Notes under the pieces: model-generated
Databases searched by the model: none
Seen by the model: the letters and a program-made list of their open reading frames with translations, nothing else
What the model was told of the DNA's origin: nothing
Assembly (NCBI GenBank): GCA_947625285.1
Contig: CANQNS010000003.1
Location: 62,001 to 126,000, forward strand
DNA length: 64,000 bases
Reading direction: 5' to 3'
DNA from: an uncultured Oscillospiraceae bacterium
GTDB lineage: Bacteria; Bacillota; Clostridia; Oscillospirales; Oscillospiraceae
Made by a program: the position numbers and the translations under genes
In this document: positions 8,437 through 16,926 of the stretch, piece after piece
How positions within the stretch are numbered: position 1 is the stretch's first letter
Layout of the letters: every line of letters starts with the position of its first letter

Positions 8437-11145
8437 ATGAGAAAAGTATGGAGCACGCTTGTTATATTGGCTATCCTGGTGGGGATGCTCGTGTGCATGG
8501 GCGCAGAGGCTTCCGCCGAGGAGGGCCCCAGGGGTCTGGCGATCGTTGCCGTTTCCGGCGGCGCGCTGGACGCCGATCAGATCACGATGATCCGCCAGAG
8601 CGAGGATATGTCCGGCAAGGACGTGGTCGTCATCAACGTGGACGCCCTGGAGGGGTCCGCGGATGGGTATGACTACGTCTATGCTGCGGAGCAGAAGGAG
8701 GGGAACGTCCTCTATCCGGGGATGGAGATCCTGCCTATCTATGAGCTGACCGAGAACGCGGAGACCAAGTGCAAGGTGGTCCTGCTGCCGGTGGGCGCGG
8801 GCGACGATGTCACTGCCGAGAGCCTCAACGAGAAGCTGAGTGCCGCCGTCACTGACGAGACGACCGTTATCGTGTCCATCGCCATCGCTCCCGCCGGGAC
8901 CGCTGTGCAGGCGGCTGTGGATTCCACCGCCGTCAAGGTCCTGACCTGCGGCGAGACCGAGGCCAGCGGTGACAGTCTCATCAAGGTGGGCGGCGACGAG
9001 ACCAACCCCGTCAGCGTCATCACCGTGAATACCACCGGCCTTGAGACTGTGACCGCCATGGCTAAGCCCGAGGCTGTGGGCACGGGTGTCGGCCCGCAGG
9101 AGACCCAGACCTACACCGTCAGCTTCCAGCCCGGCGAGGGCGCGACTGGCGAGATGGCGGCTGTCACCGTCAACGCGGGAGAGGACTATGAGCTGCCCCA
9201 GTACTGCGATTTCTCCCATGACGGCTATACCTTCATCGGCTGGAGCATCGACGGCACGGAGTACAAGGTCTTTGACCCGGCGGAGTGGACCTATACCACC
9301 CAGACCGTGAAGGTCGAGGGCGACATCACCGCTACCGCTCTGTGGCAGGCCCAGGCGGTCCAGTACAGCGTCAGCTATATGCCTGGCGAGATCGAGGGCG
9401 TGGAGATCACCGGCGTGATGACCCCCTTCACCATGGACCAGGGCGCCAGCTATGCGCTGCAGGGCTGCGGCTTCGCCGCGGAGGGCTATGAGTTCCAGGG
9501 CTGGCAGATCGACGGCGGCGAGACCAAGCAGCCCGGCGATACCGTCACCGTGAACAGCGATATGACCGCCACGGCCACCTGGGCCAAGTCCAGCGTGCCG
9601 GTGGACACTGGCGTGAGCGACAAATATACCGTCATCTTCCACTCCGGTCTGGAGGACGTTGGCGACTTCACCGCGTCGGATAAGGCGATGGGCGAGACCA
9701 TCATCCTGTCGGATCTGGCTGTGGACGATCTCTTCGGCGTGGCTCCCGAAGGCGTCTGGCCTCCCGAGGGCAAGACCTTCAAGGGCTGGAAGCAGACCGC
9801 CGGCGAGGGCGCGGGCGACGAGATCAAGGCCGCCGGTACGGAGATCAGCGTGAACGGCAACATGGAGTTCACCGCCCAGTGGGAGGACGCCGAGACGGAC
9901 GTGCCCCCTCAGGCTGATCTGACCGTCAGCTATAAGTACAACGAGGAGACCATCACGGACGAGGTCAAGTATTCGGCCAACAGCGCGGTCACGCTGCGTA
10001 TCTTCGCGGAGACCGGGTTTACCGCCGCCGCCCCCGAGGGCCAGATGTTCAAGGCCTGGAAGCTGGGCGAGACCGAGTACGCCGAGGGCTCGGCGTATAC
10101 CATCGGCTCTGAGAGCGTGACCTTTGAGGCCGTTTTCCAGGATATCCCCGCGGAGAGCTTCACCGTCACCTTTGACGCCAACGGCGGCTCCGGCACGGTC
10201 GCCGCCATGACGGCGGCCCCCAACGGCATCATCACGCTGCCCGGCGGCAGCACCCTGACGGCTCCGTCCACGAGCCAGGGCTTTGCCGGCTGGAAGATCG
10301 GTGAGCAGACCTATCTGCCCGGCGCCCAGTACACCGTTACCGCCAGCGTCACGGCGTTGGCCCAGTGGAGCGAGCTGCAGGACGCGGGGGGCCAGGTGGA
10401 CACCCTGAAGTGGACCAAGGGCGGCACCGACGCGCTGACGGCCACCTTTGCCGCCGCCATCGACACCGTTAAAATGGACGGAACGCTGCTGGTCGCCAAC
10501 ACCCACTATCATCTGACCGACGACAACAAGACGGTCCAGTTCTACAACGACTACCTCAACAGTCTGACCGAAGGCAACCACACCGCCACCATCACCTTTG
10601 GCTTGACCCAGGGCGGCGTGGCTCCGGCGGCTGTGTATGCGCCGAAGGATATCCCTCTGTATATCTCCGCCGATCCCAATAAGGAGGCCGCTCCCACGTC
10701 CCTGCAGTACACCTGGAACGACAGGACCCAGCCTCTGACCATCAACATCCCGGCTTCCGAGGGCACTCCCACCGCGCTGCAGATCGACTACGGCTCCAAG
10801 GGCGGCCTGCGGGCGCCCCAGGGCAACACCAACTATACCGTCAGCGGCAGCACCCTGACCCTGCAGCCGGACCTGGTGAACAAGAACAACGGCGGCTCCT
10901 GGCCTGCCGGCCAGTATGGCTTCAAGGTCATCACCAACAGCGGGGCCAACCCCTATATGCGGATCACGCTTACGTCCGCTCCCACTAACACCAACCCCAA
11001 CCCCAACACATCGGGCGGCACGTCCCCTGTGACGGGCGATACCAACAACGTGGTCCTGTGGATCGTGCTGCTGGCAGTGCTGGTGCTGGCTCTGGTGGTC
11101 GTGATCGTCATCATGGTGAAACGCCGCAAGAACGGCCGCGGCTGA
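8437..11145 (+). CDS. Large cell-surface protein with InlB-type B-repeats and a sortase sorting signal
   Basis: 902 residues. Signal peptide 1 to about 27 (EASA cleavage), N-terminal domain about 28-215, then five diverged Listeria-Bacteroides (InlB B) repeats at about 225-660. Each repeat has the pattern YxVxF..G, GYxFxGW and a closing T-A-x-W. An X2-like immunoglobulin-fold module follows at about 665-730 (VKMDGTLL, LNSLTEGNHTATITFG). The C terminus carries SPVTG (863-867), a hydrophobic helix and KRRKNGRG, a complete wall-sorting signal of the (S/N)PxTG class known for clostridial sortase B. Adhesion or wall anchoring is inferred; no sortase is in the window. It is monocistronic, with a consensus promoter and a strong terminator. 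Confidence 0.9.
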   Translation: MRKVWSTLVILAILVGMLVCMGAEASAEEGPRGLAIVAVSGGALDADQITMIRQSEDMSGKDVVVINVDALEGSADGYDYVYAAEQKEGNVLYPGMEILPIYELTENAETKCKVVLLPVGAGDDVTAESLNEKLSAAVTDETTVIVSIAIAPAGTAVQAAVDSTAVKVLTCGETEASGDSLIKVGGDETNPVSVITVNTTGLETVTAMAKPEAVGTGVGPQETQTYTVSFQPGEGATGEMAAVTVNAGEDYELPQYCDFSHDGYTFIGWSIDGTEYKVFDPAEWTYTTQTVKVEGDITATALWQAQAVQYSVSYMPGEIEGVEITGVMTPFTMDQGASYALQGCGFAAEGYEFQGWQIDGGETKQPGDTVTVNSDMTATATWAKSSVPVDTGVSDKYTVIFHSGLEDVGDFTASDKAMGETIILSDLAVDDLFGVAPEGVWPPEGKTFKGWKQTAGEGAGDEIKAAGTEISVNGNMEFTAQWEDAETDVPPQADLTVSYKYNEETITDEVKYSANSAVTLRIFAETGFTAAAPEGQMFKAWKLGETEYAEGSAYTIGSESVTFEAVFQDIPAESFTVTFDANGGSGTVAAMTAAPNGIITLPGGSTLTAPSTSQGFAGWKIGEQTYLPGAQYTVTASVTALAQWSELQDAGGQVDTLKWTKGGTDALTATFAAAIDTVKMDGTLLVANTHYHLTDDNKTVQFYNDYLNSLTEGNHTATITFGLTQGGVAPAAVYAPKDIPLYISADPNKEAAPTSLQYTWNDRTQPLTINIPASEGTPTALQIDYGSKGGLRAPQGNTNYTVSGSTLTLQPDLVNKNNGGSWPAGQYGFKVITNSGANPYMRITLTSAPTNTNPNPNTSGGTSPVTGDTNNVVLWIVLLAVLVLALVVVIVIMVKRRKNGRG

Positions 11146-11178
11146 CAAGGCCGTAAGCAAAGCAAATCACTGATCGGG

Positions 11179-11208
11179 AAGGGCCGTGGATGATCCCACG
11201 GCCCTTTT
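11179..11208 (+). terminator. Terminator of the surface protein gene
   Basis: An 11-bp GC-rich stem (11179-11189 with 11196-11206) is followed by a short T-run. Confidence 0.85.
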
Positions 11209-11232
11209 CCAGACACTGAAAGGCGGGAGCGG

Positions 11233-12864
11233 ATGAAACGGCGCATACATAATGAATATTTGAGAAGGGCGGCCGCGCTGCTTCTCTGCGGGGCGTTGGT
11301 CTGCCTGTCCGGCTGCCACAAGGAGCCGGAGGTGGCCGAGGTCCAGGCGGGGGAGGAGCTGTCCATCGCGGTGACGGATATGCCCGACTCCCTCAACCCC
11401 CTTTACGCCACGTCCCGCCTGGCGGAAGAGTTCTTTCTGCTGGTGTACGACCCGCTGTGGCGCATCGACGCCAACGGCCAGCCGGTGAGCTGTCTGGCGG
11501 AGGATTACAGCCTCTCCAGCGACCAGCTCACCTGGACCATCCGGCTGCGTAAGGACGTGAGCTTCTCCGACGGCGTGCCTCTGACCTCGGCGGATGTGAA
11601 GTACACTTACGAGACCATGATGGTAAACTCCCAGATATTCGACCCCTGCTTTGACGGCGTCCGGGAGATACGCTGCCCCGACGACTATACCGTGGTTATC
11701 ACCACGGACTATGTGAAGGGCGATATGCTCTTGAACCCGGTGCCCATCCTGCCCCGGCATATCTGGATCGAGCAGTCGGACCTGCGCAGCTTCACCAACG
11801 ACGAGCTGATCGGCTCCGGCCCCTTCCTGCGGCAGATGGTGGACACCGGCCCCCAGGAGACAAGCTGGATATTCCAGGCCCGGTCCAATTACTTCGGCGG
11901 CGCGCCCGCTCTGGGCTCGGTTCGCTTCGTGTTCTACTCCACCGAGACCATAGCGGGGCGGGCCCTGTCCTCGGGGGAGGTGGACGCGGCCTTCGGCCTT
12001 TCGGACGTGCAGCTGACCACCCTGGAGGGGGTGCCCGGCGTGCGGCTGATCCAGTCCTATCTGCCCGGCTCCGACGTGTGGGGTGTGGCCTTCAACACCC
12101 GCCGGCCCTATTTCAGCACCGCGCCCATGCGGATCATGGTGGAGTATTGCACCGACCGGGCGTGGATGCTGTCCATGTCCTCCGGCGAGGCGGGCATGAC
12201 CGGCAGCGTCTGGGCGTCCCCCGGCGCAAGCTACTTCAACGGGAACGTGAACATCCGGGGCATGAATCCCATGGACGCGCAGAGCATCTGCTACACGGCG
12301 GGGTACTATGACCAGGACCAGGACGGGATGCTGGAGGATATGGTAACAGGCGATCCCCTGGTGCTGAATCTTTATACCAGCTCCCAGGACAGCTGGTCCT
12401 CCACGGCGGCCACCATTTTGATGGACGGCCTGGCCGCCATCGGCGTGGATGTGGACCTGAAGGTGGTGGACGGGCCCGTGACAAGCGCGTGCACCCCCAA
12501 GGGGAACTGGGATATGTGCATGCTGTCCTGGCGGGGCAGCGTCAACCCCGTCCTGGCGGCCAAACGCTTCTGCGCCGCCCAGAACAGCCTCACCGGCTGG
12601 TCCAGCGACGCCTATGAGGAGACATACCGGCAGCTTTGCGTCGCCACGGACGATATGGCGAAGCAGAACGCGGCCTATCAGCTCCAGCAGATCGTCTATG
12701 ACGAGTCCCCCTATATGGTGCTGATCTATCACAGCGATATCCAGGCCATCCGGGACGATCTGTGGACCGGCTTCGACGAGATACTGGAGGCGTCCGGGGG
12801 CGTGTTCGGCATCGGCAGCGTGGACGCCTATATGTGCATAAAGCCCGCGGGGAGCGGGGACTGA
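11233..12864 (+). CDS. ABC transporter substrate-binding lipoprotein, family 5 (peptide/nickel type)
   Basis: A 543-residue SBP_bac_5 protein. The N terminus has a basic segment, a hydrophobic stretch and the lipobox LSGC (cysteine near residue 30), so it should be lipid-anchored outside the membrane. Family features include the early DSLNPLYATS motif, DYSLSSDQLTWTIRLRKDVSFSDG and a long C-terminal lobe. OppA-like proteins bind peptides, but this one has no permease or ATPase genes beside it, so it may serve a distant transporter or act as a receptor. It lies 15 bp before an aminotransferase gene on the same strand, probably in one transcript. Confidence 0.9.
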   Translation: MKRRIHNEYLRRAAALLLCGALVCLSGCHKEPEVAEVQAGEELSIAVTDMPDSLNPLYATSRLAEEFFLLVYDPLWRIDANGQPVSCLAEDYSLSSDQLTWTIRLRKDVSFSDGVPLTSADVKYTYETMMVNSQIFDPCFDGVREIRCPDDYTVVITTDYVKGDMLLNPVPILPRHIWIEQSDLRSFTNDELIGSGPFLRQMVDTGPQETSWIFQARSNYFGGAPALGSVRFVFYSTETIAGRALSSGEVDAAFGLSDVQLTTLEGVPGVRLIQSYLPGSDVWGVAFNTRRPYFSTAPMRIMVEYCTDRAWMLSMSSGEAGMTGSVWASPGASYFNGNVNIRGMNPMDAQSICYTAGYYDQDQDGMLEDMVTGDPLVLNLYTSSQDSWSSTAATILMDGLAAIGVDVDLKVVDGPVTSACTPKGNWDMCMLSWRGSVNPVLAAKRFCAAQNSLTGWSSDAYEETYRQLCVATDDMAKQNAAYQLQQIVYDESPYMVLIYHSDIQAIRDDLWTGFDEILEASGGVFGIGSVDAYMCIKPAGSGD

Positions 12865-12879
12865 GGAGGGAACGGCAAG

Positions 12880-14019
12880 ATGAAACTGACCTTGAACAGC
12901 GCGGCGGAAAAGGAGCAGCTTTCCGGCATTCGGCGTTTCACCGCCTTTGTCAAGCAGACGCCGGGGACCATCGGCTTCACCATGGGCGAGCCGGATCTGA
13001 ACACCGACGAGAGCATCAAGTCGGCCGTCGTGTCCGCCCTGGAGGCAAACGAGACCCACTATCCCCCCGGCAACGGCCTGCCCTCCACCCTGGAGGCCAT
13101 CTCCGCCTTCGAGGCGGAGAAGTTCGGCCTGAGCTACTCCCCGGAGGAGATCATCCTCACCGTGGGCTCCACGGAGGGGATATTCGTCACCCTTGCCACC
13201 GTGCTGAACCCCGGCGACGAGGTCATCATCCCCACCCCCGCTTTCAGCCTCTATGAGTCCATCACCCGGCTTTTCCGGGCCGTGCCGGTGTATCTGCCCA
13301 CGGAGGATAACGGCTTTCAGGTGGACCCGGAGGCCCTGAAAAGGGCCATCACCCCCCGGACCAAGGCGCTGGTGCTCAACTCTCCCAACAACCCCACCGG
13401 CGTCGTCTATACGAAAGAGACTATGGACGCCATCCATGACGTGCTGAAAGATAAGCCCATTTTCGTGCTGTGCGACGATGTGTACCGGGCGTTGGTCTAT
13501 TCCGGGGAGTTTCACAGTTTTGCCGCGTATCAGGATATGCGGGACAGGATCGTGGTGGCGCAGAGCCTTTCCAAGCCCTACGCCATGACCGGCTGGCGGC
13601 TGGGGTACGTGCTGGCGGACGCGCCCCTGCGGGAGCGGCTGCAGGTGTTCCACCAGTACTGCGTCACCTCCGCGCCGTCGGTGCTGCAGCGGGCCTGCGT
13701 GCAGGCCCTGGGGACGGACGTGACGGGCACCAGGGAGCTTTTCCAGAAGCGGCGGGACTATGTGTACGGCCGGCTCGCCGCCATGGGCTGGGACGTGACG
13801 AAGCCCGAGGGGGCCTTTTATATGTTCATCCCCACGGGGAAGTACGACGGCGACTCCCTGCGGTTCTGCCGGCGGCTGGTGACGGAGGCCGGCGTGGGCG
13901 TCGTCCCCGGCGTGTACTTCGGCACGGAGGGCTATATGCGCATGAGCTACTGCTATTCCGATGACGAGCTGAAAGAGGGCCTGGACCGGCTGGAAAACTG
14001 GGTCAACGCCCAGAAATGA
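12880..14019 (+). CDS. Class I/II pyridoxal-phosphate aminotransferase
   Basis: 379 residues, fold type I. Signatures in order: MGEPDLNTDESI (N-terminal substrate loop), TVGSTEGIF (cofactor phosphate), LNSPNNPTG (Asn near 170), CDDVYRALVY (Asp/Tyr), and SLSKPYAMTGWRLGY with the PLP lysine near residue 230. The C-terminal Arg region (YMRMSYCYS) binds the substrate carboxylate. It resembles aspartate/aromatic aminotransferases of the PatA/AspC group. The exact amino acid is not determined by sequence. It follows the binding lipoprotein closely, which may indicate amino-acid or peptide catabolism. Confidence 0.92.
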   Translation: MKLTLNSAAEKEQLSGIRRFTAFVKQTPGTIGFTMGEPDLNTDESIKSAVVSALEANETHYPPGNGLPSTLEAISAFEAEKFGLSYSPEEIILTVGSTEGIFVTLATVLNPGDEVIIPTPAFSLYESITRLFRAVPVYLPTEDNGFQVDPEALKRAITPRTKALVLNSPNNPTGVVYTKETMDAIHDVLKDKPIFVLCDDVYRALVYSGEFHSFAAYQDMRDRIVVAQSLSKPYAMTGWRLGYVLADAPLRERLQVFHQYCVTSAPSVLQRACVQALGTDVTGTRELFQKRRDYVYGRLAAMGWDVTKPEGAFYMFIPTGKYDGDSLRFCRRLVTEAGVGVVPGVYFGTEGYMRMSYCYSDDELKEGLDRLENWVNAQK

Positions 14020-14030
14020 GCCTCGCAGAG

Positions 14031-14166
14031 TTCGGCTCCACAGAGCCGAATAAAGTTGGATCGTTTTTCCCGGCGACATGCGCGTCGGGAAAAACTCTTA
14101 TCGGCCGCAAACGCGAACGTCCCCGCCTTTTTGGCGGGGACACTTTGCGCTGCAGCGGGCCGCAGC
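14031..14166. repeat. Cluster of four tandem hairpins, possible structured RNA or dispersed element
   Basis: Four separate hairpins follow the aminotransferase stop: arms 14031-14038/14043-14050; about 14063-14072/14087-14096; 14119-14127/14133-14141 (perfect 9 bp, T5 loop); and 14149-14153/14162-14166. A fifth, the terminator at 14172-14204, completes the set. The region is too structured for an ordinary spacer. It may be a small RNA, a REP-like element or serial terminators. Confidence 0.5.
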
Positions 14167-14171
14167 TAAAT

Positions 14172-14204
14172 AAAAAAACAAGCGGCACAGCCGCTTGTTT
14201 TTTT
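14172..14204. terminator. Bidirectional terminator between the aminotransferase gene and ireB
   Basis: A perfect stem (14178-14186 with 14190-14198) is flanked by an A7 run and a T7 run. The ireB stop codon lies in the T-run. Confidence 0.9.
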
Positions 14205-14445
14205 ATTTCTGTAGATAGGAGGAGACGAGTTCCTGTAGAAGATCGTCCCGGTCCAACCGGCCGATGAGTGCGCGGGCGTTGTTGTAGTTGGTGATGTATG
14301 TGGGGTCTTCGGAGAGGATGTAGCCAACGATCTGGTTGATGGGGTTGTAGCCCTTCACCAGCAGCGCGCTGTACACGCTGGACATGATCTCCCGGATCTC
14401 CGCGCTGTGGTCCACGACCTTGAACTTGCGGGTGGATTCCTCCAT
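14203..14445 (-). CDS. ireB: IreB family regulatory phosphoprotein (UPF0297)
   Basis: 80 residues, the normal length for the family (YrzL in Bacillus). The conserved core KGYNPINQIVGYILSEDPTYI and the N-terminal Thr-rich MEESTRKF are present. In Enterococcus, IreB is phosphorylated on N-terminal threonines by the PASTA kinase IreK and affects envelope stress tolerance; the same is inferred here. A strong AAAGGAGG site precedes the ATG. In most Firmicutes it sits in front of ruvX, but here it is followed directly by a terminator, so it is expressed alone. Confidence 0.93.
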   Translation of the reverse strand: MEESTRKFKVVDHSAEIREIMSSVYSALLVKGYNPINQIVGYILSEDPTYITNYNNARALIGRLDRDDLLQELVSSYLQK

Positions 14446-14478
14446 GCTCGTTTCCCTCCTTTACATTTAGTCAATGCT

Positions 14479-14487
14479 ATTATAGCA
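14479..14487 (-). promoter_or_regulatory. Extended -10 promoter of ireB
   Basis: Minus-strand TGC-TATAAT (14487-14479) is an extended -10 element with a weak -35. It lies 33 nt before the start codon. Confidence 0.6.
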
Positions 14488-14529
14488 TAAACCGCGCAAA
14501 GAAGATGTTACAAAAATATTAAATTTCCC

Positions 14530-16908
14530 TCAGCGGATGCTGACGCCGTGCTGGTCGGCCAGGGCCTTCAAAATGGCGTTCATGGTCTCGGCGGTATGCT
14601 CCTCGGTGAGCGTCTGGTCCGGGGCCCGGAGGGTCAGGGAAAAGGCCACGCTCTTTTGTCCGGCGGGGATGGGCGCGCCCTTGTACACGTCGAACAGCTT
14701 CACATCCTCCAGATAGGGCCTGCCGGCGGCGGCGATGGTGTCCGTCAGCGCGGCGACGGTCACGTCCTCGCCGCAGACCAGGGCGATGTCCCGGCTGACG
14801 GCGGGGAAGCGGGGCAGGGCGGTGAACACCCGCTCCGGCCCCTGATGGGCCCGCATGGCGGGGATGTTCAGCTGGGCGTAAAAGCTCTTGTGGTCCAGGC
14901 CATAGCTCTCGCATACGGTGGGGTGGACCTGGCCGATGACGCCGATGGCCTCGCCGCCGGCGCAGACGCGGGCGCAGCGGCCCGGATGGAAGGAGGGATC
15001 CCCTGTCTCGGCGGAGTAGGTCACGTTCTCGACCCGCATATCCTTCAAAATGGCCTCCACGCAGCCCTTCAACTGGAAGAAGTCCGCGCTGCCGCCATAC
15101 TCGCCCAGCATCAGCCACTGTACCTCGTCGGCCAGAGGCCCGTCGGCCTGGGGATAGTACGCCGTGGCCCGCTCATAGAGCCGCACGGCGGGGTTGCGCT
15201 TGGCGGCGTTGGTAGCCATGACCTCCAGCATGGAGGGCATGGTGGTGGTGCGCATGACGCTCCGATCCTCGCCCAAGGGGTTTTGGATCACCAGGGCATT
15301 GCGCAGGGGGGAATCGGCGGGGAGCCGGATCTTGTCCCAGGCGGTGCGGCTGCCGAAGGAGTAGGTCAAAATGGCGTTGAAGCCCATGGCCTGGCAGAGA
15401 CTGGCCAGGCGGTTGTCGAACCGCTGCTTCTCGCTCCAGCCGCCCTGGGCGGTCTTGCCCCGGAGCATGGTGGGCTCCACCACGTCGTAGCCGTAGAACC
15501 GGGCCACCTCCTCGGCGATGTCGGCATAATGCTCGATGTCGCTGCGCCAGGAGGGGACGTGGATGGCGCTGCCCTGGACCGTGAAGCCCAGCTTCTCCAG
15601 CACTCTCACCATGTAATCCCGGCTGATGTCCGTGCCCAGCAGGGCGTTGACCTTCTCCGGCTCCAGAGCCACGGTCTTTTCCACGTGAGGCGCGGCCACC
15701 ACGTCGATCATGCCGTCTATCACGTCGCCCGCGCCCAGCATCTCCACCAGCTCGCAGGCCCGCTGGACCGCGGGGATGGTCCCCTCCGGGTCCAGGCCCT
15801 TCTCGAACTTGCCGGAGGCGTCCGTGCGCATCCCCAGGGCGATGGCGGTCTTGCGGATGGAGGTGCCGTTGAAGTTGGCGGACTCGAACACGATGCAGCT
15901 GGTGTCGTCCACGATCTCGGAGTTGCCGCCGCCCATGACGCCGGCCACGCCGATGGGCCGGGCGACGTCCGCGATGACAAGCATATTCTCCGTGAGAGAG
16001 CGGGTGTTGCCGTCCAGGGTCATGAGGGTCTCTCCGGGGGCCGCCCGGCGCACGACGATCTTATTGCCCTCCACGCAGCTATAGTCAAAAGCGTGCATGG
16101 GCTGGCCGTACTCCTGCATGACATAGTTGGTGATGTCCACGATGTTGTTGATGGGCCGGATGCCGCAGGCCCGCAGCCGCCGGCGCAGCCAGGCGGGGGA
16201 GGGCTCGATCTTGATGTTTTTCACCATCCGGGCGGTGTACCGGGGGCAAAGCCGGGGCTCGTCGATCTGGACGGTCAGGTAGTTGTTGATATCGTCCCCG
16301 GAGCCCTTTACGACGGGGGTGGGGACGCGCAGCTCCGTGCCGAAGGTGGCGGCCGCCTCCCGGGCCAGGCCGATGATGCTCAGGCAGTCCGGCCGGTTGT
16401 TGGTGATCTCGAATTCCACCACGCTGTCCCCCAGGCCCAGGACTTTCTTGATGTCGTCCCCGGGCTCGGCGGGCTCGCGCATGATGAAGATGCCGTCCTC
16501 GATGGCGTAGGGGTAGTCGTGGGTGTCCAGGCCCAGCTCGCCCAGGGAGCAGAGCATCCCCTCGCTCATGACGCCCCGGAGCTTGCTGGAGCGGATCTCC
16601 TTGCCGCCGGGCAGCTTCGACCCGTCCAGAGCCACGGGCACCATGTCGCCCACGGACACGTTCTGCGCGCCGGTGACGATGGTAAGATCGTGGGCCTGGC
16701 CCACGTCCACCTTGCACACCCACATATGGTCGGAGTCCGGGTGGGGGCTCATGAAGGTGACCTTGCCGGCCACCACGTTCTCTATGCCGTCGCCGGTGTG
16801 GGTGACGCCCTCCACCTTGGAGCCGGACATAGTCATGGCCTCGCAGAACTCCTTGTCGGAGACCGCGACGGCGGTATAGTCATTCAGCCATTCTCTTGAA
16901 AGGTCCAT
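14530..16908 (-). CDS. pheT: Phenylalanine--tRNA ligase beta subunit
   Basis: 792 residues, the full length of bacterial PheT. Domains in order: N-terminal B1 with the tRNA-binding OB fold (about 40-150, DSDHMWVCKVD), B3/B4 editing domain (about 210-390), B5 DNA-binding-like domain (about 400-475), the pseudo-catalytic core, and the C-terminal anticodon-binding FDX-ACB domain (about 700-792, FPAVSRDIALV). With PheS it forms the alpha2-beta2 synthetase that charges tRNA-Phe. It lies 18 bp behind pheS in a two-gene operon. An AT-rich motif shared with the 30.1-kb intergenic region follows its stop codon. Confidence 0.97.
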   Translation of the reverse strand: MDLSREWLNDYTAVAVSDKEFCEAMTMSGSKVEGVTHTGDGIENVVAGKVTFMSPHPDSDHMWVCKVDVGQAHDLTIVTGAQNVSVGDMVPVALDGSKLPGGKEIRSSKLRGVMSEGMLCSLGELGLDTHDYPYAIEDGIFIMREPAEPGDDIKKVLGLGDSVVEFEITNNRPDCLSIIGLAREAAATFGTELRVPTPVVKGSGDDINNYLTVQIDEPRLCPRYTARMVKNIKIEPSPAWLRRRLRACGIRPINNIVDITNYVMQEYGQPMHAFDYSCVEGNKIVVRRAAPGETLMTLDGNTRSLTENMLVIADVARPIGVAGVMGGGNSEIVDDTSCIVFESANFNGTSIRKTAIALGMRTDASGKFEKGLDPEGTIPAVQRACELVEMLGAGDVIDGMIDVVAAPHVEKTVALEPEKVNALLGTDISRDYMVRVLEKLGFTVQGSAIHVPSWRSDIEHYADIAEEVARFYGYDVVEPTMLRGKTAQGGWSEKQRFDNRLASLCQAMGFNAILTYSFGSRTAWDKIRLPADSPLRNALVIQNPLGEDRSVMRTTTMPSMLEVMATNAAKRNPAVRLYERATAYYPQADGPLADEVQWLMLGEYGGSADFFQLKGCVEAILKDMRVENVTYSAETGDPSFHPGRCARVCAGGEAIGVIGQVHPTVCESYGLDHKSFYAQLNIPAMRAHQGPERVFTALPRFPAVSRDIALVCGEDVTVAALTDTIAAAGRPYLEDVKLFDVYKGAPIPAGQKSVAFSLTLRAPDQTLTEEHTAETMNAILKALADQHGVSIR

Positions 16909-16926
16909 TTTCTATCCTATCCTCCT

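Noticed and set aside
8299-11160. Very long minus-strand open frame (over 900 codons) opposite the surface protein gene
   Set aside because: The plus strand has a promoter, ribosome site, signal peptide, repeats and sorting signal. The antisense frame has no domain and is a composition effect.
14016-14267. Small plus-strand open frame through the hairpin cluster
   Set aside because: Its sequence just follows the palindromes and terminator, continues into ireB antisense, and lacks a ribosome site. Kept only as a possible structured RNA.
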